Assembly (NCBI RefSeq): GCF_020740795.1
Contig: NC_067290.1
Coordinates: 13,312,001 to 13,376,000, forward strand
DNA length: 64,000 bases
Source of the DNA: Apus apus
Lineage: Eukaryota > Chordata > Aves > Apodiformes > Apodidae
Reading direction: 5' to 3'
In this document: positions 1 to 12,800 of the stretch, piece after piece
Position numbering within the stretch: position 1 is the stretch's first letter
Layout of the letters: every line of letters starts with the position of its first letter
Notes under the pieces: model-generated
What the model was told of the DNA's origin: nothing
Database searches by the model: none
The model's input: only the letters and a program-made list of their open reading frames with translations
Position numbers and translations under genes: made by a program

Positions 1-3000
1 CAAGCCCACAGGGAATACTGCTGGAAGGGGATCTGCAGCTGGAGCTGATGCCCTCGGAGAAGCAAATCTCCCCAGAGGAGCTGATGGGAATGTGCAGTTC
101 CAATGCCACAGCACAGAAAAGAGTGGAGCAGATGGAGCTTTGCTTCCATTTTTTGCATTTAGGAGGTTGCAAAATTTGTGGGGGTGGCTGTCAGCTGGGC
201 TTGATTTCAGGGAGAATTCTCTGTTGTTTGGGAAACTGGGACTCCAGCCAGCCAGCAAGCCAACCTGTGGCCACTGGAAATGTGAAGAGCCACTCCTGGA
301 TTTACCATGGAGAGCAAAATAAGCCAAAGGCCTCTAAGTGATGACTGGTGTTCTCTCAGCACCGGGAAAAGCGTTTTAATCCACAGCAACCAAAGCAGAG
401 ACTCTCCTTCTGGTAATTCAGGACTCCCTCTTGTGTCCAAAGGATGGCTTCGGCGTCTCAGGGTGATGAAGCTGGAAATACCATGGATGCAGCTGTTAGG
501 TGTCATCTCTTCTAAAAAATCCCTTCTCCCTTTAACAGAAATTGTGTTGCATGCAAAAAAAAACACAGCCCATGGTCTGTATGCAACACCTCTGCAAAGA
601 GGTGTTAACCAGCGACCAGGGTGGTGTTGGCATGAAGGGAGGATGTGGGTGAGGACAGAGCCGGGTCCCCACCCCACATCCTCCCAGAGTTTGCAGTCCT
701 AAAAGATGCTGCAGAGCCTGCTATGAACGGCAGTCCCCAGGTTTCAGCTGGGCCCTACCCCTTTTCAGCATGGGGATGGCAGGTGTATTAAAAAGGAGAA
801 TAGTTGCATTTAAGGCATTAATTTTTGAAGTGTGTTAGTCTGTAGAATTTGAGCATATTAATATTTTGGTTGACTTGAACGTAGAAAATGCAGAAAAAGC
901 TGCGAAGGGTAGTAGTTATTTTGCTAAAGGGCACTGGAGCTCATCCTTGAGTGAGGGCACAGGCTGAGGCAGGGAACCTGCTGTCCATAGAATGGTTTGG
1001 GTTGGAAGGGACCTTAAAGATCACCTAGTTCCAACCCCTTGCATGGGCAGGGACATCTCCCACTAGACTAGGTTGCTCCGAGCTCCATCCAACATGGCCT
1101 TAAACCCATTCCCCAAACCCTCCTGGGCATCCTCATGGAGACCTCCCAATGAAGTTGCTGCCCCAAGGTGAACCCCCAGCCCCAGGCTGCTTTTCCCTGT
1201 GGAGGCAGCAGGTGCTGGCCCTGGGCACTGAGGAATCCTGCCTGGCCCTGTCCCTCCAGCCCAGGAGGCAACAGCTCTGAGTCATCTCCCTGAAAACAGC
1301 CCCTGGGATGTGTCAGGATTTATCTAGGGCCTATGCACAGTGGGATCAGGAGCTCTAACGTTGCCTTCAAAAGGCTTGTGGCTGTGTTCCCAGAAGAACT
1401 GGGATGAAATCCAGGTTGGGATGTGGAAGAAGGGTCTCTGTCTGCTTAGAGAGGGAAAATCTGGGCCTGTGCACACTGACACAGGAAAGCTGTGCTTCTG
1501 CAAATGCCTGACACAAACAAAGTCTTGCAAAACATAGTCATGCTGTCCAGGGAAGGACAAAATCCATCTGGCAGCCAGAGCTGATGTTCCCCCCAGGGCG
1601 AGAGGTGCAGACAAGGGGCCTCATGCCAACCTCTGCCTCCCCACTTGCTGCTCAGAGCCAAGGCTTCCAGCATCCACTGGTTCTCCAGAGCAATTTGCTT
1701 CCAAAAGAGTTGGGAATTGGGGTTTTGTGAGGAAACCCAGAGCTGTGCAAAGTGCAGGGGGAGGCTGCTGCGGCAGGGATGGGGGTGTCCAGGGGAAATC
1801 CATCCGCTCCTGCTGCTTCTCTTGCCATCCCGTGGGAGGCCCAGGGCAGAAGTGTAGCGTGGCTATCTATAGCCCAGGTAGGGCTGCCAACATCAGGGCC
1901 CTTAATCCAGTGCACAGCCAGCTGGGCTGCACTCCAGCTGTCCCTGTGGTTGGATGCTGCACATTGGCTGGGGCTTCAGTTGCATCCCAATGTGCTGCTG
2001 CACTTGTCAGTCAATCCAAGGCACCAAGTGAGAGGGTTTTACTTTTTTCTCCAAAATCCCAGTTCAGGTTTTCCTTTCCAGGCAGCTGCAAGCCACTGCA
2101 AGACAAGCAGAGGCATCCTCCAGGTCAAATATAAGGAAATAAGGAAAAGTCCAATGAAGGTGTGATATTTATTTGTGGTCAGGGGTGTTTGCAGTGCTCC
2201 TTGGGCAGCCTGCCACGGCTCCAAACTGCAGCAAAATGCTCCAATGTCCCCTTTCCCTGTGCAGGGCACCTCTCTAAGATGTTCATGTACTGTGACTTCT
2301 TCCCCAAGGAACATGTCACAGGCTAAATGATCACCTGGAGCCAGATTTCCCCAGTTAAAAGTTTCCTTAAGGAGAAAGAAACATGCTGACATCCCATGGG
2401 GGGATGGGGGAGGGATGGAATTTGGGATTTTACTGCTATCTAGATTTTCCTTGGAGGGTTTTATCTGAATCAGCCTACATTTGTTCTCTTCTTCAGCTGC
2501 ATTGTTCCTGTTGACACATCTTCTCTGGGAGCCAGGACAGGACTATAACACCAAAAGCCACCTCTATGCCCACAGGAAGAAACTGCTTTAGAAAGAGGAG
2601 AAAGGTACAAACCAAAACTGACAGATATAAGCACTGCAAATTGTTATGTAATTAAGGAGACAGGATATTCAAAGGAAGGTTAATTAACATTGCTCTCTGA
2701 AATAATTTATTATCAAGACGCTGAGCTCGGCAGCAGCTCCTGTTTTCCCTGGGGCACCCCTAGAAAATGCCTCTTGGGCTGCCGTAACCATACAGGTTTT
2801 CTCCTTACACACATCACCCTTTGGCCAAGCCCTGCCCAAGGAAAAGCATTATGCCATGAAAATAAAATTGAAGTGGGATTATCCAGCTCCATTGGCAGAG
2901 CTGTGCTTGTTTATCTGCATCCCTGGTCCTGGTTGCATCTGTCAGAGGCCAGTGTTGCCTCTGTATGGTTACTGCCTGTGGACTGCAGCCCCCTTCAGCT

Positions 3001-3130
3001 GAGAAAATGTGTTCTGTCCAGGTGACTTTGAAGACCTCATGTGAACCCAGGGCATCTGGCACTCCTGCTGTTACTAATTACATCACCCTGGAGAAAGATC
3101 AGCCCTCTGCAGGCAGGGACTGACTTTGCC
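1..3130. other. Upstream intergenic DNA, no gene recognised
   Basis: Apart from a CR1 fragment near 985-1105 I see nothing identifiable here. The open frames are short, overlap on both strands and show no family motif. In mammals the gene just upstream of NISCH is TNNC1 on the opposite strand. I looked for its EF-hand exons and first exon in reverse complement and saw none, so TNNC1 probably lies beyond the left edge or is arranged differently. Confidence 0.6.
985..1105 (-). repeat. CR1 LINE 3'-end fragment
   Basis: The stretch begins TCCATAGAATGGTTTGGG and continues with GAAGGGACCTTAAAGATCAC and a TCCAACCCC block. This is the reverse complement of the conserved 3' end of avian CR1. It is truncated after roughly 120 bases, as is usual for 5'-truncated LINE insertions. 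It has no coding capacity. Confidence 0.85.
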
Positions 3131-3480
3131 CTCTGCATTTCAAATGCCCTGTGCTAGCAGCCACCTGCATTGCTCCGTTCTGCATTGCCAGATCTGCACT
3201 GTGCCCGTCACATGCACCAGCCTGTAGCTGCCTTCAGCCAGCTGGGACAGGCCTGAGCCTCCCTGAGCTGCCTGCGCTGCAGCGCACTGCACGGCCTGGA
3301 GCTGCGTGGCACGGCATTGCCCACAGAGTGCATTGCAATGCACAGGACGGCAGGGCAGAGCGCTGGGTAGCCCTGCATAGCTCTGCAGAGCACTGCACGG
3401 CGCTGTGTTGCACTGCACGGTGTCGCACTGCACGTTGCCCCGCACGTTGTGCCGCGCCGTGTCCCCCCGCACGGCGCTGC
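3131..3480. repeat. Degenerate GCACTGCACGG-type tandem repeat
   Basis: Units of about 10-20 bases recur, built on GCACTGCACGG or its TpG/CpA variants such as CTGCATTGC. Clear copies lie near 3284-3294, 3390-3400, 3410-3420 and 3426-3435, with more decayed ones to the left (near 3167 and 3181). The tract runs directly into the CpG island of NISCH. The long overlapping open frames here come from this low-complexity sequence and are not genes. Confidence 0.6.
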
Positions 3481-3508
3481 GTTGCGCGAGCCGCCCTGAG
3501 GGCGCCAG

Positions 3509-3520
3509 CGCGCATGCGCG
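3509..3520. promoter_or_regulatory. NRF1-type palindromic site
   Basis: The 12-base perfect palindrome CGCGCATGCGCG contains the NRF1 core GCGCATGCGC. It lies about 265 bases upstream of the NISCH start codon, inside the CpG island, a typical position for NRF1 sites. Binding itself is inferred. Confidence 0.6.
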
Positions 3521-3660
3521 AGCCGTCTCCCTAACCCCTGCCTCAGCCGGCGCCGGGCCCCGCCCCCCGCGCGCGCCCAGCGCCAGGCCCCGCCCCCGGC
3601 CGCGGCTGCCCATAAAGGGGCGGCGGGCGGCGCGAGCCGCGCCCTGAGGGGGGTTGAGCC

Positions 3661-3671
3661 AAGATGGCGGC
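3661..3671 (+). promoter_or_regulatory. YY1-type element
   Basis: AAGATGGCGGC matches the YY1 consensus. In vertebrate CpG-island promoters this element commonly sits just downstream of the transcription start in sense orientation, as here. Its ATG opens the small upstream ORF annotated separately. Confidence 0.6.
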
Positions 3672-3744
3672 GGCGGGAGCGGGAGCAGCGGCCGGTGCGG
3701 GCGGCGGCGGCAGCCGGAGAGGGGCAGGGGCGGTGACGGCGTGA
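3664..3744 (+). CDS. Upstream ORF in the NISCH 5' leader (26 codons)
   Basis: ATG at 3664 opens a frame rich in Ala and Gly and ends at TGA 3742-3744, 31 bases before the NISCH ATG and in a different frame. If transcription starts upstream of 3664 the ribosome meets this ATG first (G at -3 and at +4, a good context). It may damp NISCH translation. The product is low-complexity and unlikely to be a functional protein. Confidence 0.35.
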   Translation: MAAAGAGAAAGAGGGGSRRGAGAVTA

Positions 3745-3775
3745 GCGGCCGCTCCCCCGCGCTTCTCGCGGCGTC

Positions 3776-3862
3776 ATGGAAGCGGCAACGGGAGGCGAGG
3801 ACTGCGAGGAGCCGCCGCGGGAGGCCCGAGTCCTGGGTTCCGAGCTGGTGGAGACCTACACG
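3776..3862 (+). CDS. NISCH: NISCH coding exon 1
   Basis: Codes residues 1-29. The start MEAATGGED lies in good Kozak context (G at -3 and +4) and in frame with [11 protein letters not shown], the conserved lead-in to the PX domain. Donor GTACGG. Ends in phase 0. Confidence 0.92.
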
Positions 3863-6800
3863 GTACGGGGCCGCGGCGGGAGGAGCGGCGGGGCCGTGAG
3901 GGCCGTGCAGGACAGCGGGAGGTGGCAGCGGGAGCGGGGCCGCCGCAGGCAGCCGGGGCTGCGAGGGGAGCGGCCGGGGCTGCGCTGCCTCCTGCTCCGC
4001 CCGCCGGCTCTGGGGAACCGGGGCGCGGTTGTCGGGCCGGGTTTGTACCCGGGGCTGAAGCCCGAGCGGGGATAATTTGGTAGAAGTTTCCGAACGGTTT
4101 GTGCCTCCGTGGAGGGGGAGAGGGGCGCGTGTGCTGGGAAAGGGGCCCCGAAGGCCGGGGGGGCCGGGGGTGGGCGCAGCCGCTGGGAATCGGCCTCTGG
4201 AGAGGCCGGTGTTCTAGTGCGGGCTGAGTGTGCAGATGTGTTCTCCGTCGTGTCAGTCCCTACATCTTTATGCGGGTATATGGGCATAGAGCGATGAAAA
4301 ATTCTTATCGGGTAAACGTAGCTTTTTACGCTGGACTATATGTAGCAGGAAATCTTTCCTTCAGATGAAAATGCTGTAAAAATCGCTCTTGAAAAGCTAA
4401 TTTTGTTTTCAGAGGAAATCAGAGAACTTGGAATGGACGGTTTTCCTCTTATCCTATTAAAAAAAAAGGAAAGATTGTCAGCAGCGTTTTTGTTTGCAGA
4501 AGAAGTTGAATTTTTGATGTGTAACTTCTTTTAACTGGTTGCATTGTACCAAGAGTTAATTGGTCTGTTTTTCAGGAAGAAGCTCATTATAAAACAAACC
4601 TCTGCGTAATTGCAGACAGAAAACATCTTGAGCACACTGCCCTTTAGTTATGTAACTAAAAATGTTTTTTGCTCCTGCCTTATTTTAGTGTGATTTGAAT
4701 GATCTTTTTGTAGAATGTTTGTAATGACATGAGGTTTGTTCCTGCTGTGGGAACCTGTAAGAAAAAAGGGGAAAGGAGTAATGGCTAGAAGGGCAGTATT
4801 TGTAAAGTTGCATAATAGTTACAAATAAAATTTTAACAATGCCTTTGAAAAGGTACCCAGACTAAACAGAGCAGCAGGTGTGTGGTTTCTGAGTTTTAAA
4901 TCGTGCAGAGGTTTTACACAGCTGTAGTGTATGAAGGGCCTAACTCTCTGACGACCCTTCAACATCATTGTGTGGTAACGAGTGTCAGGTGATGAGTAGC
5001 TGTATGTGCAGCCAAAGATCTTGTGAACATTCAGGGAAGGACTTGGTTAGAAACTTAAAATACATTCTTAGAAACTGCTTCATCTTTTTCTGTCATGTCA
5101 GTTGCATAATTTGTTTTTGCAGAAATGATAGGGCTGCTGTGTGGATGTCACCACTGTGTGTCTTAGGCTGTGGTTCATCCCCCAAGCAAGTTTGTTTGCA
5201 CAGTCCCCCATCAGCCACGAGGGATGGTGAGGCTTGTGGTCTGGGGACGGGAAGCTTCCATTTCAGGTGTGAAGTAGCACTCAGCAATACTAATGTTGGG
5301 GGGTTGGAACCAGATGATCTTTAAGGTCCTTTCCAACCCAAATCGTTCTGAGTCTATGAATTGTAATTAGTGTTTTGCAGTGCCAGTCAGTGAGGATTTC
5401 AATTGAATTTAGTTGAAAAAATGTCAGAATGTTTTGTGCCCCCTTATTCCACTGGATGTTAGGGACACAAGAGGTGGAACGTTAGCTACTTTGCTTCAGC
5501 CTGAAAGCTAATATTGTGGTACAGCCAACCTTCGGTAATACTATTAAGGTGCTAGGTTTGCTGTCCCTAGTTCAGGAGTTAACTTAGCTGCAGATAGTGT
5601 TCATCAGATCAGCTGATAGTTGGGGTTAACATTATAAGCTGCTGTAGCTAAGCCCAAGGAAGCTTATTTTTTTCAAGGCCAGGTTTCTTTTTTAATTATG
5701 ATTATTTGGGAAATGCCATGCAATTTTAATGCCTTTTTTGGTGGGGAGCTTTAGAAGTGGGGTGTTTGAAAGGCAAGGTAAACCAGTATTTGGTCCTGCT
5801 TTGATTCTTTTGCTGCGTTTTTGAAGGAATCATGGCATTAAGCTCACCTGCGTGTAAACCTCATAAAACTGTTAGTGGGACTCCAAGCCTGCAGCTGGTT
5901 TGTATGAGTGAGACTCAAGCTCTTAGAAATGTAGGAATAGATCTTTAAATGAAGGCAGAAATTTTACAAAATTATTCATAAGGTAAAATGTTTTACAAAA
6001 ATTAGCATTTGTGTTTAGTGTTCAGGACGAGAGTATCTGCACTTAAGGATGTGATAGACCTGTCTGGAGCAGAAGTGAGGAAATTAGATGGTGTTGAAGT
6101 CAGTGAAATCTGGTAAAGGTGAAGAAGGAAATGCAGGTGTTGCATGCTGCACCTTGATCCAGTAACATGTAGTAATCCAGGTAGCAGTGGTCCTATTTAG
6201 AGAATCATAGAAGTGTTTGGATTGGAAGGGACCTTAAAGATCACCGTGGGCAGGAACACCTTCCACTAGTTAGACTAAGTTGCTCCAAGCTCCGTCCAGC
6301 CTGACCATAAATGTTTCCAGGAATGGGGCATCCACAACTTGTTGGGGCAACTTGTTCCAGAGTCTCACCACTTTCACAGTAAAGAATTTATCCCTAATAC
6401 CTCACATGAATCTACCCTGTTTAAGTTTGAAACTGTTCCTTGCTATCACTACGAGAGCCCTTGTAAAAAGTCCCTCTCCAAGTTCTTTCTTGTAGGCCCC
6501 CTTCAGATTTGTGAGAATTTACATCCTTGTTTTTGAAAGGATTGTTTTGTGTGCATGTGTGCTTCCCATTGTACTTTGCGTTTCAAAGCTTATAATGTCA
6601 ATTATTTTAATTATGTCTATTTGGCAGTTGTGAGGTTAAATCCTCAAAAATGTATCAGGGAAGCCCACAGTTCTGTGTAATCTTGGAGGTGCTTTAGAAA
6701 AATGTGATTCTCATTAGATTTGTTAGGGTGGAAGGCAAGGTATGGATAAATCCAGCAGGAGAAAATACTGCACTTGTTTTTGTTCTCTTGGGTTAGAAAC

Positions 6801-9800
6801 ATATGAGCACTTGTACTTGGTACTTCTGTATGTGCTGCTCCACCTAGATGCTGACTAAAGACTGGCTGACTGCTTGAAGGCCTCAAGGCTGCCAGTGCTT
6901 CATTTGTTTCCTGCTATGTATTTGTTTGGCCTAAAATTACCTTCCTGCTTGTCCTCTCTTTTTGCAGCTGTTTTTAATATACTAGCTTTGATATTTAAGG
7001 AAAGTGCTATGGCTTCCTTGAATGGGTGTAAACTGTCTACTTGAGGTGGAAGGAGGAGATGCGATTGCATCACTGCTGTGGAATTTGGGACCTCCTGGCT
7101 GCAGTGTCACCTGTGTCCCAGGCTTCCTGTGGGCAGCACTGTCTGTCACTTGTTAAGTAGGGTGCTTGTCTCTTTCTTGATGGTAGGGTTCTACATGAAG
7201 TTGGATGAGGGATGCTGTAGAAATGCACGTTTTCCATGTTAAGTGGGATGGGCAGGATTGCATAATGTGAACAGAAAGTAAACAAAAAGGCAGTCTGGAA
7301 TCACTGCTGTTTATTTAACAGCTGGTTTAAAAACTATACATATTAAAACATTTAGGAAGTATTTTACCTTTAAATATTTAGGGAGATAAAGGCATGCTGT
7401 TTGGTGGTGTGAATACTTAACTGCAGAGAGTTAAGACTGGTTAGAAATAATTACAGCACTGCAGATATGCTAAACATGTTATGAAGCAGAACTTAGACAA
7501 AACAACTGAATTATAGAAAGACGTACAAAATTTATAGAGAAGAGTTTGGTAGACACAGGAGGAGAAAAAGCCTGTGAACATCCATTTTTGTATTTAGCTC
7601 ATTAGAAATGCAGTTTATGGCATAAATATGGGTGGAGTTTTCATGTGGTGTATTTGTCTGGGAGACAGTGCAATGTGAGAGAATGTTATCTATCCATGTG
7701 TGCCTTCTGGTGCTTGGCTTGACAGGTGGGCAGTCCTTTAAAAATCTTGAACCTTGTAATGTTAGTGCACTTAGTATTAATTGAAGATTAAGTTATATGT
7801 GTGACTTTTTTATAAATGTAGGGAGTTTTTTTGCTTTAAAATTATTCATGTCTATGTTAAAACAAATCTTTGGCAATCATAACCATATTGCATTTGTATT
7901 TATTCTTCAAGATGATGGCAGCTTGAGGATTGATGTGAAACCAGTTGCTGTCATTCTGCATACTTTTGCTGTTTGAGGGATTAGTATGTATTAGTATTAG
8001 ATGGGGAATGCTACAGCCTTTTAAAAGCTTAATTTCAGGAATTCTATCAGTGCATGTAACACTCACTTTACCAGTTAGTTTCCCGTCCAGACTGTCCATT
8101 TGGCTCACTGCTGTGTTCATAGAAGTGTCAATGCTTGCCATTTCAGTAAAAGGATATAAACCTTTATTATATATTTACTCTGTATTATATAGAGAGGGGC
8201 ATTCCTTCCTCGTCTCATGAGCTGTCAGTTGGGACCTGTGAGGTGAACTGTGTTTTCAAGGTCTAGTCTGAGGTTTTATGTATTGTGTACTCAATCTGCA
8301 TGGCATTTAGCTATACTGTTTGATCTACTGTAATTTAGCACAGTCAGCTTTTAAAGGAACTACTTTCTTTGTTACAGCTTCTAAATGTAGTACTGCTTTA
8401 ACTTTGATTTTAATCTCTGGTTTCTTTGAGGCTATCCTTGCTTTCCTCAGGGTTATGAGGCACTTTTGAATGTTCAGGTTATTCCTGTTCTAGTTTGTCA
8501 CCAGCACAATGAATAATCCTGATCTGCCATTTCCCAACACAACATGATGGGAAAGCAGACGCAGGCCTTAATTGAGGCTGTAATTCTGTGTAGGCATTCA
8601 TCTGTTTCCAGTATTCATCTGAACACTGATGTGTCACTGGCTGTATGTGCTAGTCAGACATCTTGACTCTGTTCCTTGTAGGACTTTGGTTTTGTTCAGC
8701 AAGCCAGTGTCAGATGCTTACAAAAATATAATTGGTATGAGAAGAATTATATATTTAAAAATGCAAGTGGTATTCTGTTTAATGTATGGTATTGTGCTGG
8801 TCTGTACTAATAGTAAGTGAAAACTCGTGGTTTACATAAATTGAAACTGTTGATGCTTTTTGTTTTCTCAAGTGTGTTTAGCAACTAGATGTGCATCATT
8901 CTCATAGCAGCTATGAGTCACATCTGTGATCTGTGGTAGTAAGCAAGTCTTCAACTGTATTAAATGCTTTCAAGATTTGATTATGAATTGGTGTTTTCCC
9001 CAAGGAGTAAGTTGGATTGGATAGCACAGTTTATTTAATCTGTTGTTTTAAGTAGCTGTAGAACTGGTTTTGCTGAGCCTTGTTTGTTTTCTACTTTGTC
9101 TTTAATTTTGTATGGCTTACTTCTGGCCTATCCAAAAGTTTGTGAGCTTCCTGTAGGGCCAGTATTGTTCAATCTGGAAAGTTGCCTACAATGAAAATCT
9201 TGAATTGTTTGGTACATGCATGACTAAAAAAAAATTAGTTTTATGGAAGGAAACGTTCAGTTGCTTTAGATAATGGTAGTGATTCTTGGGCACAATGGGG
9301 AAGCTGTCCTGTGTGCTTTACCCTAAAAGGATTAAAGTAGTTAACATCCAATCAACGGATTTGTCTAGATTTCTGAAGGGCTAAGCTCCAGTTTTCTGCT
9401 AAACTGTGAAGTGGCAACAGGAAGTAGCTAGCAGAAATATTCAGAAAAAAGTAGCTTAGAGATCTTGGTTATTAACCTTTGGGTTGTGAAAGTAAAAGCC
9501 ATTGCTTTACATTAAGAAGCATTTGCATGCTGGTTTTGTGTGGAGCAGCCTTGTGAATGAGATTAGGTTCCTACATCAGCGAAGCCACCTCAGAGTTTGG
9601 ATTAGCTTTTAGTTAGCTGTGCTACTTAATGTAGAATCACCATGTAGTGCTACATTAACCAACACATCTCACTGTCAGCTTCTCTTTAAGACAAATGCTT
9701 TGCAGTTTCCTTACTTTGATTTCTTCCTTTCAGGTATACATTATTCAGGTCAGCGTTGGCAATCATCAGTGGACTGTCAAACATCGTTATAGTGATTTCC

Positions 9801-12800
9801 ATGACCTGCATGAAAAGGTAAGAGTATTAAAACTGGCTTTGGTCTCTTACAAAATATTGTACAGTTTGTGTAGTTCTGTTGTATTTGACATAAATTATTT
9901 TCTCAATAAAGGGGGAGAATATCTGCCAGATACCTCCTGAACCACAAACTAAATCCTCTTTGTACGAAAAATATTACTTGTCTCTGTTCCACTTCCCTCT
10001 TGAACTGGGGGAAGTTGGCCTGGAAGACTTCAGCCTTGGACAGAAGTTTGTACCAGAGAGTGGAGTTCAGGCTGGAATCAGTAAACTTCTTGCAAAGAGA
10101 AATGTTTATGATCAGCTGATCTGGTAACCAAAAGCTGGATTGGAGCAAAGACTCTCTTCTGGAGAGGATCAGCGATAAAGCTGTCCTTAGTAGCATGAGG
10201 GTAGTTACTAACCAATGCTAATTAAAAATTAGGGGAAGTCCACTATATTCAAGAGTAGGGTGCTTTCTCAAATGCAATTGTTATTCTTACTTTATCACCT
10301 TAGTTACATTCGCCCCTGTGGTACTGTGAGGGATTCTCTCAAAACACCTATTATTGAACTTACGTTTTATGATAAAATATTCTTCTGAAAATACTTAATA
10401 TCTTGGAGTTAATAGCTACATTTACTGAAGTAATTTTATTTTTGGATCTTACTGGGATCAGGCAACATGTTTCTAATGTGTTCTGTTGCATCTTTTGTGC
10501 AAGTTCTGATGGTTGAGTCATGTAATAACTCTGGTCTTTGTCTGTCAGCTTGTTTCAGAGAAGAAAATAGACAAAAATCTGTTACCTCCTAAGAAGATTA
10601 TTGGAAAAAATTCCAAAAGTCTGGTGGAGAAAAGGCAAAAGGAGTTAGAGGTCTACCTGCAAACCTTGCTAGCCAACTTCCCTGTTACTGTTCCAAAAGT
10701 TTTATCGCACTTCCTACACTTCCATTTATATGTAAGTTGTGATTTTAGCACATGAATGGAGGTCTTTGTGTCTTTCTGTAATTCTGACTCGGAGATGATT
10801 GTATGGAATCTTCACAAAATAGCTGAAACTTCTTTTTCCTCCTTTTGTGCATAAAAAAAGCATATTTTTAAGATTTTTGACACCAGTTCTTATTGCAAAT
10901 ACCATGCTGGCAAGTAGAGTGGGTAGGATCTCTGAGAGGAGAAAATGCTGGCAGGATAGTTGGAAGCTGTGAATAAATCTGAAGCTGAATTGGTTGTTAA
11001 GCTGAAGTCAGTAGTGCTGCTCTCTGAAGGAACATTGTGTAATTGACCCCCACACACCCTACTTAGTGGTTAATGGTCAGAGCTGTGGTTCACACTGAAA
11101 CAGTTTCCAGTAGCCCAAATAAAGAAAAATGGTGCTTCTCCTTGAGAAGCACGCTGATGGAGTGGCCTCTAGAGAAAGAGCTCCAACCAGCAGACAATGT
11201 TACTGTAAAGGATGCTTGAAGTAAGAATCAATGGCTTGCTTCTGTGTTCAGATTTCAATTTGGTCGTTCCTCTTGTGTATAATTAGGCTTCATTGCAGTG
11301 TGGCATCACATTGTAAGGGGGAGAATGAACTACTTAAAAAGGAAAATGCACTGGAGAACTCAATGGAAAGGAGGAGCAGTAATTGCTTTGGAGTGGGATG
11401 TGCTGAGGTGGCCCTTCATGGTTTCACAAAAGTCACAAGTGGTTCATTAGGTGTGTTAATTAAGCTTTAGCAAGAAAGAAAAGCCTGGTTTAGTTAGCTT
11501 ATGAGAACATAATTATCCAGGTGAAACTTCAGAGTATACTTGGATGAACAATAGAACATTTACTTCATAGTCTTGCTATTGTCCTGCAGAATTGAGGGAG
11601 AAGCACTAGTTTGTCACGATCAAAATCTCTAAAATGGATTAGGTATTTTAAATGTATTAAAATGTACATGATAATGTAGGGACAATTCTGTTCAGATAGA
11701 TCACCAGGAAGTTGCATATTTTTCTGCTCTCTGGCTACTGTCTCTTAAATAATCTCTGCTTGATTAGTGTTTTAGTGCTGTAACTTCAACAAAGGTATTT
11801 ATGCTGGCAGAACTTCTTTCTAGTCCTTTCTAGTTTTTCAGTTTGTATTTTGTTTTCACTTTTGTGAGGCTCATCCTTTTTTACTTTTCCAAAGAACTAG
11901 CATTACTTGGATATGAATGCTTAATCTGCTTTGCTTTAAAGGAGTCTAATTTGAGGTATAAACTCAATTTTGCTTGGAACTTTGGAGTACTTTTAAATAT
12001 TTACAAAAAAGTTAGTTATTCAGCAGAAATGGTAAATATTTACCACAGTAATTCTACCAGAAAAATACTTTTCTTTAGACCTTTGACCTTATAAAATATC
12101 TTTGTTTCAGACAACCTGCTTACATGCTGGAGCCCCAATATTGTCATATTAGTTTATGTGGGAAGGCTGCAGTATTTCTCTGTTCTTATTTGTATTTTTT
12201 CTAGTAGGCATTATTTAATTTAATTTCCCAGTTTAATAGAACTAAATGGAGTAGAAGTACGTACCATATATACATTAAAACCACTCTTAAGCATTTGGGG
12301 GGGAGGAGCCAGGTACATCTTAGCGAATAGAAGCAGTTGCATGTGACAATGTAGAACATTATTGTTACTTCGATATTGAATTGGATGTCTGCAGTGATAC
12401 AGCATTGCTTATTTTGTTGCACTGTCTTGTACTTTGTCATCCTAGAAGGTGTGGTTTGTTAACTTACAGATAGAAGATGTTGCAAGAAAACAGTTGAGTA
12501 CCCAGAAATTGCTGTTCAGAGACACTGCAAACAATGGACCTCTGTGGATTTGATGCATATAAGAAGCTAGAGCTAAGACAAAGGTCTCTTATAGATCTGA
12601 CAGTTGCCTTTTTTGTCTGCTGGTCACTGAATAGTCAGTGTCATATTTTTATTTCAATTATAGATGTAGAAAAAGTTTCTGTGCTGTCCCAGATGAGGAA
12701 AGGGATATAGAGTACAGTTTGCCATTAGGTCTGCACCTGCCAGATTAGTTTAATTGGCTTATTTAAATGAGTCAGTATTGTTGAATTCTGTTTGGAATGC

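Larger units (their letters stand above)
3400..4250 (+). promoter_or_regulatory. NISCH: CpG-island promoter of NISCH
   Basis: Very GC- and CpG-rich sequence surrounds the first coding exon and falls back to AT-rich DNA after about 4250. It contains an NRF1-type palindrome (3509-3520), two GC boxes (GGCCCCGCCCCC around 3556 and 3586), a weak TATA-like CATAAAGG (3611-3618) and a YY1-type element at 3661. The transcription start is inferred near 3620-3655. The architecture suggests broad, housekeeping-type expression. Confidence 0.8.
3863..9733 (+). other. NISCH: NISCH intron 1
   Basis: At 5.9 kb this is the longest NISCH intron. It holds the 3' half of the CpG island and two CR1 fragments in opposite orientation (5291-5359 and 6201-6515). 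I see no exon or RNA gene in the remainder, which is AT-rich. Confidence 0.8.

Noticed and set aside
1-3130. TNNC1 expected upstream of NISCH on the minus strand
   Set aside because: No EF-hand exon or troponin C first exon was found in reverse complement. Probably outside the window.
3140-3777. Long overlapping open frames on both strands, up to 189 codons
   Set aside because: They arise from the low-complexity repeat and the CpG island, where AT-rich stop codons are scarce. No domain, splice or family support.
6280-6536. Open frames of 65-71 codons
   Set aside because: They lie entirely inside an antisense CR1 fragment.
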